This document shows, piece after piece, positions 22,377-27,955 of a stretch of 27,955 nucleotides of DNA (position 1 is its first letter; every line of letters begins with the position of its first letter). The notes under the pieces are model-generated. The model was not told the origin of the DNA. It saw only the letters and a list, made by a program, of their open reading frames with translations, and made no database searches. The stretch comes from Chloroflexi bacterium RBG_16_57_11. GTDB lineage: Bacteria; Chloroflexota; Anaerolineae; Anaerolineales; UBA4823. The stretch spans positions 17,746 to 45,700 of the forward strand of contig MGNS01000076.1 of the NCBI GenBank assembly GCA_001795165.1, written 5' to 3'. A program made the position numbers and the translations under genes.

Positions 22377-23063
22377 TTACTCCTGAATAAATTGCTTATT
22401 AATCGAATTGAGCTCATAGCTGTACAAAGCGGCGCCGTCGGCGCCGAAGGGAGGCAGGCTGCCGCCGATCTCAAGCAAGACCAGGCCATGAACGCGGCAC
22501 CAGATCAAGATTGCCACCGACAGGCTGAGATCATCCACCTGACCGCCGAAGGACTTCCACACGGCGATTGTTTCCTCAAAGCCGGGGGTTATTTTCGGGA
22601 AATCCGGAGCGTTCAGCTTGCCGGCCAGGCGGAGGGTCTCGATCACGCCCACCAGGGCGCTGAGCGAGCGCACGCCGGCGGGCATCACCTGCTCCCGCGG
22701 AGCAACGTAGCCAGGGATTGGGGTGCCGAAGATGAGCTGGTAGCGCTCGGGGTAATCCAGTGCCCACTGGCGATACGCCTGACCGAGCTGGAACAGCCGT
22801 TCGACGTGATCCTGAGGGTCGATAGAGGTGAGGGCGGCGTGCTGCGCATTGCCGAAAGAGGTGAACGCATCGATGATCAATTGTGTCACCAAATCATCCC
22901 GGCGTGGGAAATAATTGTATATCGCCGGGGCAGTGATGTGCAGCTGGCGGGCGATGGCGCGCAAGGAGAGGGCGGAGGCGCCTTCGGCAGCGATCAAGCG
23001 CCAGGCGGCGGCTTTGATCTCTTCGGGAAGATTGGATTTTTGGGCTCGTTTTAGGCGTGACAT
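22377..23063 (-). CDS. TetR-family transcriptional regulator
   Basis: A 228-residue protein with the N-terminal TetR fold: EIKAAAWRLIAAEGASALSLRAIARQL (about 15-41), then HITAPAIYNYFPRRDDLVTQLI. The C-terminal ligand domain contains YPERYQLIFGTPIPGY, a motif of the WHG/TetR_C_13 group. It is the first gene of the run tetR, reductase, DUF3291-like, epoxide hydrolase. Two identical 15-bp operator-like sequences lie in its promoter, shared with the divergent SDR gene, so it probably controls itself, its operon and possibly that SDR. The inducer is unknown; a small reactive compound such as a quinone or epoxide would fit the operon. Confidence 0.92.
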   Translation of the reverse strand: MSRLKRAQKSNLPEEIKAAAWRLIAAEGASALSLRAIARQLHITAPAIYNYFPRRDDLVTQLIIDAFTSFGNAQHAALTSIDPQDHVERLFQLGQAYRQWALDYPERYQLIFGTPIPGYVAPREQVMPAGVRSLSALVGVIETLRLAGKLNAPDFPKITPGFEETIAVWKSFGGQVDDLSLSVAILIWCRVHGLVLLEIGGSLPPFGADGAALYSYELNSINKQFIQE

Positions 23064-23080
23064 GGTTGGATCTTATACTA

Positions 23081-23121
23081 AATATACACTGTATATAAAC
23101 AATGTAAATATACACTGTATA
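23081..23121. promoter_or_regulatory. Twin operators between tetR and the SDR gene
   Basis: AATATACACTGTATA occurs at 23081-23095 and again at 23107-23121, 26 bp apart. Each contains the 13-bp palindrome TATACA-C-TGTATA. On the minus strand TTTACA (23108-23103), a 16-bp spacer and TATATT (23086-23081) could be the tetR promoter, so both copies would overlap it. Confidence 0.8.
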
Positions 23122-23212
23122 AATCATTTTGTCAAGGGTTTTTTTCGGGATTTTTTCAACGATCTTACGATTGCTTGTAACTTATCCCAGATTTGGTGGA
23201 TGTGGGATAATT

Positions 23213-24097
23213 ATGCCTATGCCAGATGGCTTGGAGATGTATCCATCCCTACAAGGGAAAGTCTGCCTGGTCACCGGAGCCACCTCTGGCATCGGTCAGG
23301 TTACTGCTTCGTCGCTGGCGGGGTTGGGCGCCGAAGTGGTGATCACCGGTCGCCGACCGGTCCGGATTGAGGAGGCCCTGCGCCGCATCCAGTCGGAGCA
23401 ACCGAGGTCGGCGGTGCACGCCCTCCAGGCGGATTTCACCGACCTGGCCCAGGTGAGGCGGCTGGCGGAGGAGTTTTCTGCCCGCTTCGAGCGCCTGGAT
23501 GTGCTGGTGAATAATGCCGGCGCGTACTTCAATAGCCGCCACGCCACCCCTTACGGCGGGATGGAGCGGACCCTGGTTGTCAACCACCTGGCGTCATTTT
23601 TACTTACCCACCTGTTGCTCGACCGGCTATGCGCCAGCACACCGGCGCGGGTGATTAACGTCTCCTCCGGGGCGCATGTTTACGCCAGCATGGATTTCGA
23701 CGACTTGGGTTTTAGCCGGGGTTATTTCGGCATGAAGGCCTATGCCCGCTCCAAGCTGGCAAATATCCTGTTCACGTATGAGCTGGCACGCCGCGTGGAT
23801 GGCAGAGGTGTGACTGCCAATGCCGTCACACCCGGGCAGGTGGCGACCGACATCTGGCGGACCAACTTCTCGATCCTTGGACCGGTTCTCAAAGGCATCA
23901 TCAGACTGACCGGGCTGACGCCTGAGCAGGGGGCGGACACGCTGATTTACCTGGCGGCCTTGCCGCTGGTAGAGGGTGTGAGCGGGAAGTATTTCGTCAG
24001 GCGTAGAACGGTGCAGTCGTCGGCGCTTTCGTACGATGAACACGTCGCACGCCGGTTGTGGCAGGTGAGCGCGGGGCTAGTTGGGATTCTGGATTGA
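23213..24097 (+). CDS. Short-chain dehydrogenase/reductase (retinol-dehydrogenase-like)
   Basis: Classical SDR motifs: TGATSGIG (residues 21-28), NNAG (100-103), the catalytic Ser in NVSSGAH (151-152) and YARSK (Tyr177, Lys181), plus the GYFGMKAYARSKLANILFTYEL stretch typical of the RDH/WW-oxidoreductase subgroup. It reduces or oxidises a carbonyl or alcohol with NADP(H). Length is 294 residues with the ATG at 23213; an upstream ATG at 23129 adds residues unlike any SDR start and lies near the operators, so it is rejected. Start choice is between 23213 and 23219. It is divergent from tetR and probably under the same operators. Confidence 0.85.
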   Translation: MPMPDGLEMYPSLQGKVCLVTGATSGIGQVTASSLAGLGAEVVITGRRPVRIEEALRRIQSEQPRSAVHALQADFTDLAQVRRLAEEFSARFERLDVLVNNAGAYFNSRHATPYGGMERTLVVNHLASFLLTHLLLDRLCASTPARVINVSSGAHVYASMDFDDLGFSRGYFGMKAYARSKLANILFTYELARRVDGRGVTANAVTPGQVATDIWRTNFSILGPVLKGIIRLTGLTPEQGADTLIYLAALPLVEGVSGKYFVRRRTVQSSALSYDEHVARRLWQVSAGLVGILD

Positions 24098-24155
24098 TGG
24101 GCGTTGGGGCGCGTCTGAGTATGAAATCACGATACTCGGATAGATCGACCTGCTA

Positions 24156-25151
24156 CTACCCGTCAATATGCTTCATCCTAAGCGCTTCGGTGGGGCATGT
24201 GTTGGTGCAGAGGCCGCACCCCCAACATTTTTTCGGATCAAAGGAAACCGTTTTCGTGTCCTTCCCCTTCAATTTAACAATCGAACCATCGTGATAAAAG
24301 GCGCTAAAGTGGCACCTCTTTACGCAGGATCCGCACTGGGAACACAGGGCTGCATTATATTCGACCAGATAGCGGATCTTAGGCCATAATCCCTTGCTAC
24401 CCAGTTCATCCGCAGCCCGAAATGGGTAGCAATCGCAGGCGCAACAGTTACAGATGGCATGGAGGCCTCGCGCTTGCCATTCACTATCCGCTGTATGCAT
24501 CAATCCTTTTTTATCGGCCCAACGTAGCAGTTGTTTGGCTTCTACCTTGCTGAGGGGGCGACCATATCCCCGATCAAGAGCTGCGCGAGCCCCTTCATCG
24601 AGCCATATGCAAGTCTCGACCGGACGGTCGCAGAATTGCCCTGAGCGGCGGCAATTACAAGGTTGGACCACAATATTGGTGGCTGCGTCGATCATGGCCT
24701 CTACCTCATGCAACAGCATGGCCGAGTCATTGGGCAATGCATTGGGTGTGGTCTTGCCATCCATCTTGAGCGCAACACCTTCTTCCACCCTAGCGATAAA
24801 CTCCTCCAGATATTTTCGATCTATTGCTCTCCGGTCGTTAATTGGAATACCATTCCAGTCCTCATATTTGATGAAATAATCCAGGAAGGTGTAGAAGTCA
24901 GTAACCCGGTACATGATGTCTGATTCTTTCCCCTCTTTGTCGACGATCAGACGCCGGTAGCACCGATCTGCCAACTCGCGTGTTACTCCAAGCTCCATGC
25001 CGAGAATCGCTGCAATCCGGTCGGCGGTGAGAACGCGCTCACCCAGAGCGAGGACCAGCTCGACCTCCTGTTCCTCGAACATTACATCAGCGAAGGGTTG
25101 GGCCACTGACCAGACCCCAAATTGCTCGTAGAATGCACCCCAATCGGTCAT
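24156..25151 (-). CDS. Multi-cluster 4Fe-4S protein
   Basis: A 331-residue protein with 17 Cys in four groups: Cys165, 167, 174 and 181 (CNCRRSGQFCDRPVETC); Cys234, 236, 237, 239 and 241 (CNCCACDC); and two C-terminal 4Fe-4S motifs, Cys270/273/276/280 (CSQCGSCVKRCH) and Cys309/312/315/319 (CWGCGLCTNTCP). The C-terminal part is a bacterial ferredoxin-like domain. Residues about 25-70 look like a small helical (winged-helix-like) region. It probably carries electrons for an oxidoreductase, but the partner is not adjacent. The ATG at 25151 has AAAGG 9-10 nt upstream. I know the pattern from iron-sulfur proteins of anaerobes without a firm function; the extra CNCCACDC group is unusual. Confidence 0.75.
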   Translation of the reverse strand: MTDWGAFYEQFGVWSVAQPFADVMFEEQEVELVLALGERVLTADRIAAILGMELGVTRELADRCYRRLIVDKEGKESDIMYRVTDFYTFLDYFIKYEDWNGIPINDRRAIDRKYLEEFIARVEEGVALKMDGKTTPNALPNDSAMLLHEVEAMIDAATNIVVQPCNCRRSGQFCDRPVETCIWLDEGARAALDRGYGRPLSKVEAKQLLRWADKKGLMHTADSEWQARGLHAICNCCACDCYPFRAADELGSKGLWPKIRYLVEYNAALCSQCGSCVKRCHFSAFYHDGSIVKLKGKDTKTVSFDPKKCWGCGLCTNTCPTEALRMKHIDG

Positions 25152-25252
25152 GATATCAGCCTTTCTCCATTCCTATCTGAACGGTCAGTCAACCAGTAAG
25201 TAAGGCGGGTTGCCAATCTGCCTCACGCATTCGCACACCTCGCACGCCACCC

Positions 25253-26242
25253 TCACAAGTTGTATGGATATGGCGCCGGCAGATCGCCCGCCTGGGTCAA
25301 ACGATCCACCTGTTCTGGGGTGAGCGACCAGCCGGCTGCGCCCAGGTTATCCTCCAGGTGCTTAAGCGAGCGCGCCCCGATGATCGGGGAGGTGACGCCG
25401 GGGCGGTTAAGCAGCCAGTTGATCGCCACCTGCGGTGGGGTGTGCTCGCATTCCCGGGCCACGGCAAAGAGCGTATCTAGCAGCATCCAGGTGCGCTCGT
25501 TGGCGTAAATTTCCCAGCGCTCGCTCCAGTTTTGCTTATCCGCTTCCTCGATGCGGCTGCCCTGCGGAGGGGCCTGCATGCCACGCTGATAACGCCCGCT
25601 CAGCCAGCCGCCGCGCAAAGGCGCCCAGGTGATTACCCCCAGTCCCTCGGACTGGCATAGGGGCAGCAAATCCCACTCGATGCCCCTGTCGAGCAGGTTG
25701 TATAATGGCTGGATGCATACGAAGGGCTGCCAGCCGTGGTGGCGGCTCAGGTCGATCGCCTTCTGCAGCTGGGCGGGCTTGAAGTTCGAGGCGCCTAGAT
25801 AACGCACTTTGCCACTGTGCACCAGCCTGTCCAGAGTAGACAGGGTCTCCTCGAGTGGTGTCGCCGGATCCCAATAATGAACCTGGTACAGGTCGATATA
25901 ATCGGTGCCCAGGCGCCGCAGGCTGGCATGGACGCCGTCGAGGATATGCTTGCGGCTCAAACCAAAATCGTTCGGGCCAGGGCCGGTGGGGAAGCGCACC
26001 TTCGTGGCCAGCACCAGGGAAGTGCGGTCGCGGCCTTTCAGCCAGCTCCCTAGGATCTCTTCGGAGGCGCCGGGTGTGGTGCCATACACGTCGGCAGTAT
26101 CGATGAAGTTGCCTCCGGCCTCCAGGTAGCGGTCGAGCATCTGCAGGCTGGTGGGCTGGTCGGCTTCGCGACCGAAGGTCATTGCACCGAGGCACAATTC
26201 GCTGACACGCAGGCCGGTGCGGCCCAGTCGACGGATGTTCAT
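25253..26242 (-). CDS. Aldo/keto reductase
   Basis: A 329-residue TIM-barrel oxidoreductase. The catalytic tetrad is present: Asp48 (FIDTADVYG), Tyr53, Lys81 (ATKVRF) and His122 (QVHYWD). The C-terminal SPIIGARSLKHLEDNL block binds NADP(H). It matches the AKR family that reduces aldehydes and ketones and is most like the YajO/voltage-channel-beta-type members. The ATG at 26242 has AGGAGG 6 nt upstream; the ATG at 26275 does not. It is likely a single-gene unit, with a family A palindrome in its upstream region. Confidence 0.9.
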   Translation of the reverse strand: MNIRRLGRTGLRVSELCLGAMTFGREADQPTSLQMLDRYLEAGGNFIDTADVYGTTPGASEEILGSWLKGRDRTSLVLATKVRFPTGPGPNDFGLSRKHILDGVHASLRRLGTDYIDLYQVHYWDPATPLEETLSTLDRLVHSGKVRYLGASNFKPAQLQKAIDLSRHHGWQPFVCIQPLYNLLDRGIEWDLLPLCQSEGLGVITWAPLRGGWLSGRYQRGMQAPPQGSRIEEADKQNWSERWEIYANERTWMLLDTLFAVARECEHTPPQVAINWLLNRPGVTSPIIGARSLKHLEDNLGAAGWSLTPEQVDRLTQAGDLPAPYPYNL

Positions 26243-26300
26243 AGGAACCTCCTGTTGAAAAAAGGATAGGTACAAGAATTATAATGTAATGCCGTGATTG

Positions 26301-26371
26301 GTAGGGGCGAAGCATCCGGCGGGTACACCACATTTCTGCAAACATCTATGCTCCGGATGCTTCGCCCTTAC
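26301..26371. repeat. Palindromic repeat, family A, copy 3
   Basis: GTAGGGGCGAAGCATCCGG (26301-26319) and CCGGATGCTTCGCCC followed by TTAC (26353-26371), inverted arms around 33 bp. It lies in the divergent region between the aldo/keto reductase and pabB. Confidence 0.85.
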
Positions 26372-26440
26372 TCGCCAGGTGTGTTGCACGTCCGACGTGT
26401 AACGCATCATTCGATCTTCTTTCCGCGGTAAAATCTCGGC

Positions 26441-27955
26441 ATGCCCTTTATCCCTGCGGCCAATGACATCCTTCTTAACACCTCACGCGGCTGGCTGCAC
26501 TTCGCTCACCCACTGGCCGTATTGCAAGTACGGGAGATCAGCGATGTGCGCCCGGCGCTCAAGGAGATCGAGCGCCAGGTAGTGGGGCACCAGCGGTTCG
26601 CGGCCGGATTCCTATCCTATGAGGCTGCGCCAGCCTTTGATTCGGCGCATGTGGTACACGCCGATCCGGTTTTGGACTTTCCCTTGCTGTGGTTCGGCAT
26701 TTATCCTGCGCCCGAGCTCCTACCAGGGACGGTTTTTCAGCCTGCAGCGCTGGCGACCCTTCCGGTGCATGACTGGAAGCCAGACCTGCTGCCTACTGGC
26801 GAAGGCGAGCAGGGTGACGATCCACAACCCACAGCGCCCAGCCCTTACCGGAAGGCGATTGAAGCGATCAAGGGATACATCGCCGCCGGGGATACATACC
26901 AGGTCAACTACACCTACCGGTTGCAAGCGGCTTGGCGTGAGCCGCTCTATCCGACCTTCGCGGCTCTGGCCGCAGCCCACAACCCGCCTTATGCCGGCTA
27001 TCTGGAAACTGAAGATTGGGCCATCGGCTCGCTCTCGCCGGAGCTGTTCTTCACCCTGGACGGCGAGCGGCTGACCGGCAGGCCAATGAAGGGCACTGCT
27101 CAGCGTGGCCAACTGCTGGAGGACGACCTGGCTTGGGCGAAGTGGCTGCACCAATCTGAGAAGAATCGTGCTGAAAACGTGATGATCGTTGACATGGTGC
27201 GCAACGACATGGGGCGTATCGCCCGAATTGGAAGTGTGCGAGTGCCGGAGCTGTTCAAGATCGAGAAGTATCCCACAGTCTGGCAGATGACTTCCACCGT
27301 GCAGGCCGAGACGGCTGCCGGATTAGATGAAATCCTGTCGGCGTTGTTCCCCTGCGCCTCGATTACTGGCGCGCCGAAGATTCGTACCATGCAGATCATC
27401 GCCGAGTTGGAGTGCAGCCCGCGGCGTATTTACACCGGGGCGATCGGGTTCTACGCCCCCGGCCGGCAGGTGCAATTCAACGTCGCCATCCGCACCCTGC
27501 GAGTGGATCGGCGCCACGGGCGGGCCGAGTACGGCGTGGGAGGCGGCATCGTATGGGATTCGCAGGTCGAGGAGGAGTGGGAAGAGACGATATCCAAGCA
27601 GCGTGTGCTGGTGGAGCTGCCTAAGCCATTCGAGCTTCTGGAAACGATGCGCTGGTCTATGGATGGGGGCTGGTATTTGCTCGAACACCACATGCAAAGG
27701 CTGGAGCGCTCGGCCGCATATTTTGATTTCCCCTTCGACCGCGCCTTGCTCATGAACGAGCTGGACCAGCTGGTGGCGGGGTTCGGGGATACGCAGGCAC
27801 AGCGTGTGAGATTGACCTTATCCAGGAGCGGGGAGATCCATGTGCAGCACCAGTCGCTAACAGGCGCGCCACTCGGGATCACTGATCCCGGCTCTTCCTT
27901 TCTCGAGACCGGCGTTGTTGCTGGGAACGGTGATCCTGGTTCATCCCTCGCCGAG
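26441..27955 (+). CDS. pabB: Aminodeoxychorismate synthase component I fused to an aminodeoxychorismate lyase-like domain (3' end outside window)
   Basis: The frame runs 505 codons from ATG 26441 to the end of the window. Residues about 140-390 are a chorismate-binding domain: PYRKAIEAIKGYIAAGDTYQVNYT, GRPMKGTAQRG with the Lys217 typical of PabB, NRAENVMIVDMVRNDMGR, SITGAPK and YGVGGGIVWDS. From about 395 FELLETMRWSMDGGWYLLEHHMQRL starts a PabC (branched-chain aminotransferase-like) domain, cut by the window. Together they make 4-aminobenzoate for folate. There is no good Shine-Dalgarno before the ATG; TAAAAT at 26429-26434 would place transcription start at or near the ATG, so leaderless translation is possible. 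Confidence 0.9.
   Translation, partial: MPFIPAANDILLNTSRGWLHFAHPLAVLQVREISDVRPALKEIERQVVGHQRFAAGFLSYEAAPAFDSAHVVHADPVLDFPLLWFGIYPAPELLPGTVFQPAALATLPVHDWKPDLLPTGEGEQGDDPQPTAPSPYRKAIEAIKGYIAAGDTYQVNYTYRLQAAWREPLYPTFAALAAAHNPPYAGYLETEDWAIGSLSPELFFTLDGERLTGRPMKGTAQRGQLLEDDLAWAKWLHQSEKNRAENVMIVDMVRNDMGRIARIGSVRVPELFKIEKYPTVWQMTSTVQAETAAGLDEILSALFPCASITGAPKIRTMQIIAELECSPRRIYTGAIGFYAPGRQVQFNVAIRTLRVDRRHGRAEYGVGGGIVWDSQVEEEWEETISKQRVLVELPKPFELLETMRWSMDGGWYLLEHHMQRLERSAAYFDFPFDRALLMNELDQLVAGFGDTQAQRVRLTLSRSGEIHVQHQSLTGAPLGITDPGSSFLETGVVAGNGDPGSSLAE

Noticed and set aside
22392..23054. A 220-codon plus-strand frame opposite tetR.
   Set aside because: It is antisense to a clear TetR helix-turn-helix gene and has no recognisable domain.
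25536..26345. A 269-codon minus-strand frame within the aldo/keto reductase gene.
   Set aside because: It is a frame-shifted shadow; the reductase frame has the complete Asp-Tyr-Lys-His tetrad and a good ribosome site.

Overview
The window is a GC-rich, gene-dense bacterial chromosome segment. It has short intergenic gaps, good Shine-Dalgarno sites and E. coli-like -35/-10 promoters. The gene content suggests a Chloroflexota (Anaerolineae-like) bacterium: a DhaK/DhaL kinase without an associated PTS protein, secreted DUF11/DNRLRE proteins, a PadR-linked membrane protein, small palindromic repeats and metacaspase genes. This placement is an inference from content; there is no rRNA here to confirm it.

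Layout. 1-3.5 kb: a sugar or polyol catabolic operon, with the C-terminal half of a bifunctional aldolase/short-chain dehydrogenase, then dhaK, dhaL and a SorC-type regulator; twin palindromic operators lie before dhaK. 3.5-3.7 kb: a decayed phosphoenolpyruvate carboxylase relic. 3.8-5.6 kb: a secreted PhoX-like protein with a clear promoter. 5.65-7.1 kb: tRNA-His and hisS on the same strand. 7.2-7.9 kb: a YefM-YoeB toxin-antitoxin pair with TGTACA operators. 7.9-11.0 kb: an M24 peptidase, a UPF0104/LPG-synthase-type membrane protein and a GT2 glycosyltransferase. 11.1-12.9 kb: a secreted multidomain protein. 13.1-14.9 kb: a short membrane protein and two tandemly duplicated SnoaL-like genes with matching leaders. 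14.9-16.35 kb: a PadR operon whose second gene is split by an amber codon, preceded by four tandem 33-bp palindromes. 16.4-19.7 kb: repeats, a metacaspase and a frameshifted GH13 alpha-amylase-family gene. 19.7-23.1 kb: a TetR-headed operon (tandem flavodoxin-fold reductase, DUF3291-like protein, epoxide-hydrolase-like enzyme), divergent from an SDR gene across twin operators. 24.1-26.2 kb: an iron-sulfur protein and an aldo/keto reductase. 26.4 kb to the end: a pabB-pabC fusion, cut off by the window.

The least expected structure is not a single large new locus. It lies in several non-coding or broken elements: the 33-bp palindrome array in the padR leader, a covarying hairpin leader duplicated with the SnoaL genes, a family of palindromic repeats that overlaps gene ends (including the last codons of hisS), the internally deleted ppc relic, and a tRNA-His with an unusual T-loop.
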